NCBI GenBank assembly: GCA_017881185.1
Contig: JADGRE010000023.1
Coordinates: 1-42,791, forward strand
DNA length: 42,791 nucleotides
Direction: 5' to 3'
DNA from: Pseudomonadota bacterium
GTDB taxonomy: Bacteria; Myxococcota_A; Polyangia; Polyangiales; JAFGIB01
Positions 17,239-25,609 of the stretch are shown piece by piece. A program made the translations under genes and the position numbers. Position 1 is the stretch's first letter. The number at the start of each line of letters is the position of its first letter. The notes beneath the pieces are model-generated. The model worked only from the letters and a program-made list of their open reading frames with translations, made no database searches and was not told where the DNA came from.

Positions 17239-19758
17239 ATGCTCATGAGCATGTCGTGGTCGTTGGGGTCGAGACGAGCGCAAATCGCCTGTTGCTGGTG
17301 CTCGGCCGCGTGCTTGCTCAGCGCGTGCGCGGGGGGCAGCAGCGCACAACCGGCTACAGGCACGCCGCAGGCCGCTGGGCCGCAACACCGGTCGCAAGCC
17401 CTACCGAGCCCGCCAGGGAAGATCGATCTGCAACATAACGTTGCAGACAGCGTTCGTCAGCCAGTGAATCCAGCGTCCATGCCGGAGATCGATGCGCTGG
17501 TCGAGAGCGCGATCGCTGCGCACAAGCTGCCCGGAGCCGTGGTCGCGGTGGGTCACGCGGACGGGCTCGTGTTCCTCAAGGCTTACGGTCAACGCGCGCT
17601 CGTACCCGCACCCGAGCCGATGAGCGTCGACACCATCTTCGACCTGGCTTCGCTGACGAAGCCGGTGGTCACCGCGACTTTGCTAATGCGTCTGGTCGAG
17701 CGCGGAGAGGTCAAGCTCGACGCACCCGCCGCCGACTACTTGCCGCAGCTGCGCGGGGCCCAGCAGCAACGTATCCGCGTGGCTGACTTGCTCCTGCATG
17801 AAAGCGGCTTGCCGGCGGAGGATCCGCTGAGCGACTACGAGCACGGCAAGGAAGCCGCGCTAGCCAAGATCGGCGCGTTGCGGCTGAAGTCGGCGCCCGG
17901 TCAGCGCTTCGCGTACAGCGACCTCGGCTACATCTTGCTCGGCGCGCTGATCGAACGCGTGAGCGGCAACGCGCTGAACGAGCTTGCTTCGCGTGAGCTA
18001 TTCGAGCCGCTCGGCATGCGCGACACGCGCTTCGTCCCACCCGAGAGCTGGCGCGCACGCATCGCACCAACCGAAGTGCCCGACGCCGTGCGCAACCGCA
18101 TCGATCCGCGCGCGGCGACCGAGGCTGTGATTCGCGGCGACGTGCACGACCCGCGTGCGCTGTGTCTGGGCGGCGTGGCGGGCAACGCGGGCGCGTTCTC
18201 CACCGCGCAAGACCTCGCACGCTACGCGCGCATGCTGCTTTCTGGCGGCGCGCTCGAGGGCGCGCGCGTGCTGCACACGCAGACGGTGGCGACGATGATC
18301 GAGCCGCATTTCGTCGGCGAGGTCACGCGCAGTTACGGTTGGGACGAGCGCAGCGACTACTCCGGCTTGCGCGGACACCAGCTCTCGCATCGCGCCTTCG
18401 GGCACGGAGGCTACACGGGCACCTCGCTGTGGATCGACCCCGAGCAGGATCTCTTCGTGATCCTGCTGAGCAATCGCGTGCACCCCGATGGCAAAGGCCA
18501 CGTGATCCAGCTCGGCGGCGCCATCGCGGACGCCGCTGCCTTGAAGCACGCCCGGCGCCCCTACCCAGCGAGCTGCAAGGCCTTCGAAGGCACGGTGCAG
18601 AGCGGCATCGACGTGTTGCGCAAGGATGCTTTCGCGTCGCTGGTCGACAAGCGGATCGGCTTGCTGTGCAACGCCGCCAGCCGCGCGCGCGACGGAGCTC
18701 GCAGCGCGGACGTGCTGGCGGCAGCCGGCAACCTGAAGCTCGTCGAGCTGTTCGCGCCCGAGCATGGGCAAGACAACCAACTCGAGGGCACGGTCGACGA
18801 CTCCACCGACGCCGCGACAGGACTGCCGGTGTATTCGCTTTACGGCAAGACACGCCATCCCACTGCGCAGATGCTGCAGAGCGTCGACGCGGTGCTCTTC
18901 GATCTTCAGGACGTCGGCACGCGCTACTTCACTTACCTGTCGAGCCTGCGACAGCTGCTCGAAGCAGCCGCCAAGAGTGGCACCGAAGTGGTGGTGCTCG
19001 ACCGACCGAACCCGCTCGGCGCCGACCGCGTGGACGGACCGATGCTCGACCCCGACACCGAGAGCTTCGTGAACTACCATCCACTGCCCGTCATGCATGG
19101 CATGACCGCAGGCGAAGTCGCGCTACTCTTGAATGACGAGCGTCACATCGGCGCGCACCTCACCGTGGTGCCGATGCAGAACTATCGGCGCGAGCTGCGC
19201 TTCGAGCAGACGGGGCTGCACTGGTGGGGGCCGTCGCCGAACTTGCGCAGCGCGCAGGCTGCCCTGCTTTACCCTGCCACCGGCCTGCTCGAGAGCACCA
19301 ACCTGTCGGTGGGGCGTGGCACGCCGGAGCCTTTCTCGATCGTCGGCGCACCGTGGCTCGATGGCGAACAGCTCGCGAACGCGCTCTCGGCGCGCGGGCT
19401 GCTCGGCGTGCGCTTCATGCCCGTTGACTTCACGCCCACGGCGGACCGCTACGCGGGCACGCTGTGTCACGGCGTGCGCGTCGAGCTAACCAACGCCGAC
19501 ACGCTCGCGCCCGTGCGTACCGGCCTGACGATCGCGCGCGCGATCGAGGCGTGTGCGCCCAGTGAGTTCGCCGCGCACAGTCTGGGCGAGATGCTGGGCA
19601 ATGCCGCCACGCTGCACGCCTTGTTGGCCGGCGCGAGCGTCCCGGATCTCGAGCGGCTGTGGGAGCGCGACCTGCAGCGCTTCGAGACTCGGCGCGCGCG
19701 TCACCTCTTGTACCCCTCCTGCGCCGCGGAACCGACCGAAACCGTCCGCGCGCCATGA
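17239..19758 (+). CDS. Lipoprotein fusing a serine beta-lactamase/esterase domain to a NamZ-type (DUF1343) exo-muramidase domain
   Basis: 839 aa from the ATG at 17239 (ATGs at 17245 and 17251 are equally possible; no clear ribosome site). A signal peptide ends in the lipobox LSAC (Cys30). Domain 1 (about 80-430) is a class-C beta-lactamase/DD-peptidase fold: SxxK as SLTK (Ser138-Lys141), a YSD motif in place of YxN, and HGG as FGHGGYTG. Domain 2 (about 460-825) is DUF1343, recognised by LVELFAPEHG, VLFDLQDVGTRYFTYL, VVLDRPNPLG, HGMTAGEVA and TNLSVGRGTPEPF. The Bacillus member NamZ (YbbC) removes terminal MurNAc from peptidoglycan fragments and is encoded beside a beta-lactamase-fold protein (YbbE/AmiE). 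Here the two are one chain, so recycling or turnover of cell-wall fragments at the membrane is the likely job. Substrates of domain 1 are uncertain. Confidence 0.9.
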   Translation: MLMSMSWSLGSRRAQIACCWCSAACLLSACAGGSSAQPATGTPQAAGPQHRSQALPSPPGKIDLQHNVADSVRQPVNPASMPEIDALVESAIAAHKLPGAVVAVGHADGLVFLKAYGQRALVPAPEPMSVDTIFDLASLTKPVVTATLLMRLVERGEVKLDAPAADYLPQLRGAQQQRIRVADLLLHESGLPAEDPLSDYEHGKEAALAKIGALRLKSAPGQRFAYSDLGYILLGALIERVSGNALNELASRELFEPLGMRDTRFVPPESWRARIAPTEVPDAVRNRIDPRAATEAVIRGDVHDPRALCLGGVAGNAGAFSTAQDLARYARMLLSGGALEGARVLHTQTVATMIEPHFVGEVTRSYGWDERSDYSGLRGHQLSHRAFGHGGYTGTSLWIDPEQDLFVILLSNRVHPDGKGHVIQLGGAIADAAALKHARRPYPASCKAFEGTVQSGIDVLRKDAFASLVDKRIGLLCNAASRARDGARSADVLAAAGNLKLVELFAPEHGQDNQLEGTVDDSTDAATGLPVYSLYGKTRHPTAQMLQSVDAVLFDLQDVGTRYFTYLSSLRQLLEAAAKSGTEVVVLDRPNPLGADRVDGPMLDPDTESFVNYHPLPVMHGMTAGEVALLLNDERHIGAHLTVVPMQNYRRELRFEQTGLHWWGPSPNLRSAQAALLYPATGLLESTNLSVGRGTPEPFSIVGAPWLDGEQLANALSARGLLGVRFMPVDFTPTADRYAGTLCHGVRVELTNADTLAPVRTGLTIARAIEACAPSEFAAHSLGEMLGNAATLHALLAGASVPDLERLWERDLQRFETRRARHLLYPSCAAEPTETVRAP

Positions 19759-19834
19759 AGGGCGCAAAGGGCAGAGGTTATCCACCGGGGAGGCCGCTGC
19801 ACGTGCTACAATTCGCGACCCCGTGTCAGAGCCC

Positions 19835-22738
19835 ATGCAAGAGCTGTTCGATGCCATCCGCCAGCAGTGCGCGAGCGGCGTGTGGCTGCGTGCCGAGCAA
19901 CTGACCCGCACCGGCAGCGTCGACGGCAAGCGCACGCACAACGACGAGGTCGAAGTGCGCATCGTGACCAAGGGCGGCATGAGCTCGCCGCGCGTCGTGT
20001 TGTCGCCGGCGCATCTCGACTGGTCGTGCGAATGCCCGAGCGAGGACGCGGCTTGCATTCACGTCGCTGCCGCCATCATCGCGGTACGCAAGGCGCAAGA
20101 CGATGGGCAGCCCCTGACAGCCATGACTGCGCCGGCGGTGAAGCTTGCGTATCGGCTGGGCCGCAAAGAAGGCGCGCTCACCATCGAGCGCTTCCTCGTG
20201 CGCGGTGGCAGCTTGGTCGCGCTCGATACACGCCTGTCCGCTTGGAAGAAGCGCGACGGCGATGACGACGTGCAAGCGAGCCCGGCCGACATGGCGGTCG
20301 ACGTCGCGCTCGGCCCGGTGGTGTCGGGCAAGATTCCACGCCCGCTCATCCAACGCGTGTTGTCGGCGCTCGGCGAGTGCATCGATGTCACCTTCGACGG
20401 CAGGCGAGTGAAGATGGGTGCGGCGCGACCCGTGGTGCGCGTGCGCGTCGAAGATCATCCGGAAGGCTTTCGACTGTTTGCCGAGCAGGATCCGAAGATC
20501 AGCGAGATCTTCGACAACGGTGCGGTCATGCATTCCGGCGAGCTGCGCCCCGTGGGCGAGCTGGATCTGTCGGGGCGTGACGTCGACGAGCTGCGCAAGG
20601 GCCGCGTGTATCCGTTCGGCCAAGTCGCCGATCTGGTCGGTCGCATCATCCCGGCGCTGCGCGAGCGCCTGCCGGTCGAGATCACGAGTCAGCTCTTGCC
20701 GAGCGCGACGCCCATGCAGCCGCGCCTGCTCGTGCAAACCGAGTGGACCGACGGCGCGCTGGCGATTCTGCCGCTGCTCGTGTACGGCGACCCGCCCGCC
20801 GCACGCGTCGACGGTGGCAAGCTGCACTACCTCGGCGGCGCACTGCCGCTGCGCAACGAAGCCAAGGAACGCAAGCTGCTCGACGAGCTGACGCTGCGGG
20901 TCGGACTCGAGGTCGGACACACGGCGCGCTTCGTCGGCCTGGCGTCGCTCGACATGGCGGAGAAGATCCGTCGCTTCGGCAACATCACCGTACAAGGCAA
21001 GGGGCTCGATGCCTGCTTCGTGGCGGCGCCACTGCAGCCGCGCTTCGATCTCGGCGGCGAGCGTCTGGATCTCGGGTTCACCACGCGCACCGAGTCCGGC
21101 GAGCGGCATGCATCCGCCGAAGCCGTGCTCGAAGCCTGGCAACGCGGCGACGCCCTGGTCCCACTGCTCGAAGGCGGCTACGCGCCACTGCCGGCAGAAG
21201 TGCTCGCACGCGCCGGGCACCTACTGGCCGACTTGATGGCGGCCAAGACCAACAACGGTGCGTTGCCGAGCTGCGCGCTGCCCGACCTCGCCCGCTTGTG
21301 CGAAGCGCTGGACGCGCCGCCCCCGCCGAAATGGGATCGCCTGCGCGCGCTGGCGTCCGACTTCAGCAGCATCGCCGCAGCCGAGCTTCCGAGCGACTTG
21401 ACCGCGCAGCTGCGCGACTACCAACGCGACGGCGTGAACTGGCTGGCGTTCCTGTCGAGCGCCAATCTGGGCGCGATGCTTGCTGACGACATGGGCCTTG
21501 GAAAGACGCTGCAAGCGCTGTGCGTGGTGAAGTCGCCGTGTCTCGTGGTGGCGCCAGCCAGCGTGATGCACAACTGGGCTGCGGAGATTGCACGCTTCCG
21601 GCCGGCGCTGCGCGTGCACACCTACCACGGCCCCAACCGTGCGCTCGATCCCAAGGCCGACATCACGCTGACCACGTATGCCATCTTGCGGCTCGACGAA
21701 GCCGTGCTCGACGAGCAGCACTGGGACACCGTCATCCTCGACGAAGCCCAGAACATCAAGAACGCCGACAGCCAGGTGGCGCGTGCCGCATTCGGGCTGC
21801 AAGCGCGCTTCCGCATGACGCTGACGGGCACGCCGGTCGAGAACCGTCTCGACGAGCTGTGGAGTCAGTTCCACTTCGGCAACCCCGGCTTGCTCGGTGG
21901 ACGGCAAGACTTTCAGGAGCGTTACGCGAAGCCGATCAGTGAAGGCGACCCGCGCATGGTCGACCGCCTGCGACAGCGCATTCGCCCGTTCATGTTGCGG
22001 CGCTTGAAGCGCGAGGTCGCACGCGAGCTGCCGCCGCGCACCGACGTGGTCGTGCGCTGCACCCTCGGCGAACGCGAGCGCGAGATCTACGACGCGATCA
22101 TGGCGGCGACGCGCAAGGACGTGGTGGAACAGCTGCAGGAAGGTGGCAACGTGCTGGCAGCGCTCGAGGCGCTGTTGCGTCTACGCCAGGCGTGCTGTCA
22201 CTCCGGCTTGCTGCCCGGCCAAACGGCGGAGTCCTCCGCCAAGCTCGACTTGCTGATGGATCTCCTGGGCAATGTGCTCGCCGAAGATCACAAGGCGCTG
22301 GTGTTCTCGCAATGGACGAGCTTGCTCGACCGCGTCGAGCCGCTCTTGCGCGCCGCCAACATCGGCTTCACTCGCCTGGACGGCAGCACCAAAGACCGCG
22401 CCGGCGTGGTCGCAGAATTCCAGAGCGATACCGGTCCGCGCGTGATGCTGGTATCGCTCAAAGCTGGCGGCACCGGACTCAACCTCACGGCTGCCGACAA
22501 CGTCTTCCTGCTCGATCCGTGGTGGAACCCCGCCGTCGAAGACCAGGCCGCGGATCGCGCGCATCGCATCGGTCAAGAACGCCCGGTGCTCGTACACCGC
22601 CTGGTCGCAGAGTCGACGGTCGAAGAGCGCATGCTGGCATTGCAAGACAAGAAGCGCGCCCTCGCAGCAGCTGCAACGCACGGCGCGCAAGCGGCCTTTG
22701 GGCTCACGCGCGACGACTTGCTCGCGCTACTCACCTGA
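19835..22738 (+). CDS. SWIM zinc-finger SNF2-family helicase-like ATPase
   Basis: 967 aa from the ATG at 19835; GTG at 19823 (adding VSEP) is an alternative. The N-terminus has a SWIM zinc motif, C-x-C-x6-C-x-H (Cys65, Cys67, Cys74, His76). A long middle region of unknown fold follows. The C-terminal half is a full SNF2 motor: Q-like DYQRDGVNWL, Walker A DDMGLGKT, DEAQ box in VILDEAQNIKN, motif III LTGTPVENRLDELW, LRRLKREVARELPPR, and motifs V-VI in KAGGTGLNLTAADNV and DPWWNPAVEDQAADRAHRIGQ. Such proteins translocate on double-stranded DNA without strand separation and remodel nucleoprotein complexes; the bacterial target is unknown. guaD begins 17 bp after the stop. Confidence 0.93.
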   Translation: MQELFDAIRQQCASGVWLRAEQLTRTGSVDGKRTHNDEVEVRIVTKGGMSSPRVVLSPAHLDWSCECPSEDAACIHVAAAIIAVRKAQDDGQPLTAMTAPAVKLAYRLGRKEGALTIERFLVRGGSLVALDTRLSAWKKRDGDDDVQASPADMAVDVALGPVVSGKIPRPLIQRVLSALGECIDVTFDGRRVKMGAARPVVRVRVEDHPEGFRLFAEQDPKISEIFDNGAVMHSGELRPVGELDLSGRDVDELRKGRVYPFGQVADLVGRIIPALRERLPVEITSQLLPSATPMQPRLLVQTEWTDGALAILPLLVYGDPPAARVDGGKLHYLGGALPLRNEAKERKLLDELTLRVGLEVGHTARFVGLASLDMAEKIRRFGNITVQGKGLDACFVAAPLQPRFDLGGERLDLGFTTRTESGERHASAEAVLEAWQRGDALVPLLEGGYAPLPAEVLARAGHLLADLMAAKTNNGALPSCALPDLARLCEALDAPPPPKWDRLRALASDFSSIAAAELPSDLTAQLRDYQRDGVNWLAFLSSANLGAMLADDMGLGKTLQALCVVKSPCLVVAPASVMHNWAAEIARFRPALRVHTYHGPNRALDPKADITLTTYAILRLDEAVLDEQHWDTVILDEAQNIKNADSQVARAAFGLQARFRMTLTGTPVENRLDELWSQFHFGNPGLLGGRQDFQERYAKPISEGDPRMVDRLRQRIRPFMLRRLKREVARELPPRTDVVVRCTLGEREREIYDAIMAATRKDVVEQLQEGGNVLAALEALLRLRQACCHSGLLPGQTAESSAKLDLLMDLLGNVLAEDHKALVFSQWTSLLDRVEPLLRAANIGFTRLDGSTKDRAGVVAEFQSDTGPRVMLVSLKAGGTGLNLTAADNVFLLDPWWNPAVEDQAADRAHRIGQERPVLVHRLVAESTVEERMLALQDKKRALAAAATHGAQAAFGLTRDDLLALLT

Positions 22739-22755
22739 GATCACGCGGGACCGAC

Positions 22756-23220
22756 ATGCACGAGAGCTTCCTGCGCATCGCCGTCGACGAGGCCGAACAC
22801 AGCGTGTGCAATGGCGGTGGCCCGTTCGGCGCCGTGATCGTGCGCGACGGGGAGATCCTCGCCTGTGGGCAAAACCGTGTCACTGCGACGCTCGACCCCA
22901 CGGCACACGCCGAGGTGGTTGCGATCCGCGCAGCCTGCACCGCCATCGGCGATTATCGCTTGCCGGGCACGACCCTCTACGCGAGCACCGAGCCGTGCCC
23001 GCTGTGCCTTTGTGCCATCTACTGGGCGCGCATCGATCGCGTGTACTTCGCCACCACGCGGCACGACGCCGCGGCCGCCGGCTTCGATGACGCCGAGCTC
23101 TACCGGGAGCTCGAGCTGCCGGTTCCCGCGCGCAAGATCCCGACCCTGCAGATCGAGCTACCCGGCAGCGAGCGGCCGCTCACTGCCTGGAAGGCCCTCG
23201 AAAACAAGGTGCCCTACTGA
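22756..23220 (+). CDS. guaD: Guanine deaminase (cytidine-deaminase fold)
   Basis: 154 aa. The zinc site is complete: His51 and catalytic Glu53 in DPTAHAEV, Cys81 and Cys84 in PCPLC. Overall length and the motifs GGPFGAVIV, CAIYWARID and AGFDDAELYREL closely follow Bacillus subtilis GuaD, whose C-terminus (here ending in ENKVPY) reaches over the neighbouring active site in the dimer. It hydrolyses guanine to xanthine and ammonia in purine salvage or catabolism. TadA-type tRNA adenosine deaminase is less likely because the C-terminal extension is of the GuaD kind. The ATG at 22756 lies 17 bp after the SNF2 stop, so the two are probably co-transcribed, with no obvious functional link. Confidence 0.93.
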   Translation: MHESFLRIAVDEAEHSVCNGGGPFGAVIVRDGEILACGQNRVTATLDPTAHAEVVAIRAACTAIGDYRLPGTTLYASTEPCPLCLCAIYWARIDRVYFATTRHDAAAAGFDDAELYRELELPVPARKIPTLQIELPGSERPLTAWKALENKVPY

Positions 23221-23243
23221 GCACCCCTTCAGTAACGGCCAAA

Positions 23244-23258
23244 AACCCCGCACGGGTT
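23244..23258 (-). terminator. Hairpin with T-run on the minus strand after guaD
   Basis: Read on minus, AACCC-GTGCG-GGGTT is followed by TTT, the shape of an intrinsic terminator. Read on plus it follows the guaD stop by 23 bp but has its A-run on the 5' side. It may stop guaD transcription inefficiently or block antisense entry; the stem is short. Confidence 0.3.
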
Positions 23259-23353
23259 GGCATCTGCGTCTTGCGCCGAGCTATCCTTGCCGTTACGTCT
23301 GCGGCCCACAGGCGGGCCCTTCGCTCCTGCTGCATCCGGGTCCTTGCGCTCTC

Positions 23354-24361
23354 ATGTTGAAGTCGCTCGTCATCACCTGTCTCCTGGCTGTCGCCGCCGG
23401 CTGTGCCTCGCAGACCGGCCGCGAGCTCGCCGCCCAAGCGAACGATCACGTCGCCGAGCTGACGCAGAGCGTGTCGCTAGCACTGCCCGCACGTGGCTTC
23501 CAGGTGGAGACCGCGGGCATGCGCATCGAGCCGGGTGACGATGTGCGCATGTGCGAAGTCGTCGCCTTGCCCGGCAGCGCCGAAGACACCTATTACGTCA
23601 ATCGCATCGAGAGCGCGCTCTCGCGCTACGGCGACGACCTCGTAGTCAGCGCCGCGCGACCCGACAGCGAGACCGCATCCATCATGGACATCGGTGCCAG
23701 CGTGCCGTGCACGCGCGCAGGCGAAGCCTTCGGCGAAGAGCTTAGCGATGTCGTGGCAACGCAAGGTCGCTACCACGACGAGCGTTTCCCGAGCGGCGTC
23801 GGCAAGGTGTTCCACGGCGGGCAGAAGCTCGCGGTCGAATACCACTACGTAAACGAGTCCAGCGAGCCCGTGCCCGCGAAGGCGAAGCTCTCCTTTCACG
23901 TCGTCGACCCGAGCGCGGTTCAGTTCCTCGCGCGCACCGCGAGCTTCAGCAACTTCACCATCTACACGCCACCCGGCGGCGAGAGCTCGCACCTTGGCGA
24001 ATGCGCGCTGCACGAAGACGTGAGCATCTCGAGCCTGGTGCGCCGCACCCAGCGCTTCGGCACGAGCTTCGCGGTCTGGCGTGTCGGCGGCCAGCACGAC
24101 GGCGAGCTGGTCTGGCGCAGCGACGACCCGAGCCACGCCCGGCTCGATCTGGCCGCACAACCGCTGCAGCTTGCGCCCGGCGAAGGCTTCCGCTTCCAGT
24201 GCGACTACCGCAACAACACCGACCGCGAGCTGCGCTACGGCGTGAGCGCCGCCGACGACACCTGCACGCTGAACGCGACCTTCTGGAGCAAGGACCCGAG
24301 CACGGCGCAAGCCGAAGGCTGCCTGCTCTTCAGCGTCGACGAAGACGGCGTAGCGCGCTGA
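23354..24361 (+). CDS. Lipoprotein with a PHM-like (copper type II monooxygenase) fold lacking most metal ligands
   Basis: 335 aa from the ATG at 23354. The signal peptide ends in the lipobox AAGC (Cys17). The order of blocks follows the two jelly rolls of bacterial peptidylglycine-monooxygenase-like proteins: DVRMCEVVALPG, GKVFHGGQKLAVEYHYVN, TPPGGESSHLGEC, RFGTSFAVWRVGG, LAPGEGFRFQCDYRNNTD, SAADDTC. In active relatives the metal ligands are an H-H pair in domain 1, an H-x-H in domain 2 (P/T-H-M-H) and a late Met; the aligned positions here read GDD, RRTQR and ADDTC, so only the His of EYHYVN remains. Cysteine spacing for disulfides looks kept. A binding or structural role on the periplasmic side seems likelier than catalysis. 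Alignment is by eye, so the family call is moderate. Confidence 0.7.
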   Translation: MLKSLVITCLLAVAAGCASQTGRELAAQANDHVAELTQSVSLALPARGFQVETAGMRIEPGDDVRMCEVVALPGSAEDTYYVNRIESALSRYGDDLVVSAARPDSETASIMDIGASVPCTRAGEAFGEELSDVVATQGRYHDERFPSGVGKVFHGGQKLAVEYHYVNESSEPVPAKAKLSFHVVDPSAVQFLARTASFSNFTIYTPPGGESSHLGECALHEDVSISSLVRRTQRFGTSFAVWRVGGQHDGELVWRSDDPSHARLDLAAQPLQLAPGEGFRFQCDYRNNTDRELRYGVSAADDTCTLNATFWSKDPSTAQAEGCLLFSVDEDGVAR

Positions 24362-24426
24362 AGCAGCGGCGAGCGCGCGCCTGGCTCAGGTGGCTGGTGC
24401 GCGGCTGAGCACGCCTCATGCGCGCA

Positions 24427-24518
24427 TACAACTCGAATCGATTGCGATGTCGTAAGCCCTACACTTACCAACGTAGCGCTTACGCTTACATCTGCAATCG
24501 ACTCGTGATTCAGTTGTA
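24427..24518. repeat. Interrupted 92-bp palindrome between two convergent genes
   Basis: Nested inverted repeats share one centre near 24472. From outside in: TACAACT (24427-24433)/AGTTGTA (24512-24518); TCGATTGC (24438-24445)/GCAATCGA (24494-24501); GATGT/ACATC; CGTAAGC (24451-24457)/GCTTACG (24478-24484); CTAC/GTAG. Short insertions interrupt the right arm. The right arm contains the last codons and TGA of the minus-strand gene. No T-run follows, so if it is a terminator it depends on the very long stem. Its lower GC than the surroundings and the nested design also fit a cruciform or a remnant of a small inverted-repeat element. Confidence 0.75.
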
Positions 24519-25418
24519 GGTCGCGGTGAACAGCAGATTGACGGCGCTCGACACCAGTCGACCGTCGTAGTCGTTCTTCAGCGTCATGAGCAGGAACTGC
24601 GCGGCCACGCCCACACCCCAGTCGTAGCCGACCCACCACTCCTTGCCGGCCATGAGGTTCATGACGAAGCCGGCGTAGGAATCGCCATACTGCTGACCGG
24701 AGTTGTCTTCGAATGTGGTCGTGCCGAGGCCCGCCGAACCGGAGAGGTAGATGTTCACCGGCATGATGTAATAAGTGAGCCCCAAGCCCATCGACGACAG
24801 CGAGATGCTGTCCACGTGCTCCGCGGGCTGCGCGGGCTTCTGCGAAGGACCCAGCAGCATGGTGCGCTGGAAGTCGACGTGCAGCGCGAGGTTCTCGACG
24901 ATCGAGCCGCCGAGCGCCAGACCCATGCCCAGGCCGGCACCCGAGAAACGCGTGTAGTGGCTGCTGACATTGCCGCCACCGAAGCCGAGCGTGAGCCGCA
25001 TGAAGAAGCCCTCGTGGCCGTAGCGACCGGGCGCGGGGTGATCCCACGGATTCCACTCACCCTTCTCGATGGGCGCCTCGGACTGACCGCCGAGCATCGG
25101 GTACGGCGCAGGCGGCGGGTTCTGCCCGGGCGTGGGCGCCGAGCTCGCAATGGCAGGTGCAGCAGTGGGGGCCGGTGCAGCCACGGCGGCAGGCGCCGCT
25201 GCCGGAGCGGGCGCAGCGGCGGAGGGCGCGGCGGCCGGGGTGGCCGCAGCTGGCTCGGCCGCAGGCGTCGCTGCCGGGGTGGCAGGCGCCGCTGCCGGAG
25301 CGGGCGCGGCGACAGGGGCGGGCTTGCCAGCCTCTGCGAGCGCGACGCCCGTACTGAGGCCCAGGAACAACGCGGTTGCGATCAGTAGCGAGCTGAGTTG
25401 TGAGTTACGCAGGTGCAT
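24510..25418 (-). CDS. Outer-membrane beta-barrel protein with an Ala/Pro-rich N-terminal linker
   Basis: 302 aa from the ATG at 25418, with AGGAG 8-10 nt upstream. A signal peptide (core LLIATALFLGLSTGVALA) is followed by about 80 residues made almost only of Ala, Pro, Thr and Val in PAP/PAA patterns. From about residue 130 the protein is barrel-like: Gly-rich alternating strands (FFMRLTLGFGGGNVSSHY, LGMGLALGGSIVENLALH, YLSGSAGLGTTTF) and a C-terminal strand ending FTATYN. It resembles small porin or OmpW-like barrels common in myxobacteria, but no closer family can be named. The Ala/Pro arm could span periplasm or contact peptidoglycan; this is conjecture. Its stop lies within the convergent palindrome. 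Confidence 0.78.
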   Translation of the reverse strand: MHLRNSQLSSLLIATALFLGLSTGVALAEAGKPAPVAAPAPAAAPATPAATPAAEPAAATPAAAPSAAAPAPAAAPAAVAAPAPTAAPAIASSAPTPGQNPPPAPYPMLGGQSEAPIEKGEWNPWDHPAPGRYGHEGFFMRLTLGFGGGNVSSHYTRFSGAGLGMGLALGGSIVENLALHVDFQRTMLLGPSQKPAQPAEHVDSISLSSMGLGLTYYIMPVNIYLSGSAGLGTTTFEDNSGQQYGDSYAGFVMNLMAGKEWWVGYDWGVGVAAQFLLMTLKNDYDGRLVSSAVNLLFTATYN

Positions 25419-25609
25419 GACTTGGCTCCTGACAGTTGCGAGCGCTGGCGCCGCAGAGGCGCCGGGACGCGCCGGGAAACGAGCTGGGCCACCCGGGCCG
25501 AGCAGCTTCGAACCGGGTCGGATTAGAGCATAGCGCTCGGGCCACTGCCACAGCAGCAGCACAGGCTCTTGCGGCGCGCCATCCGAGCCGCCCAGTGGGG
25601 CTCACGGCC

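Noticed and set aside
19778-19786. DnaA-box-like TTATCCACC and a chromosomal origin
   Set aside because: It is a single 8/9 match with no cluster, no AT-rich unwinding region and no dnaA/dnaN nearby.
19807-19812. TACAAT as a -10 box for the SNF2 gene
   Set aside because: No -35-like hexamer at 16-19 bp upstream; the nearest candidate is 23 bp away.
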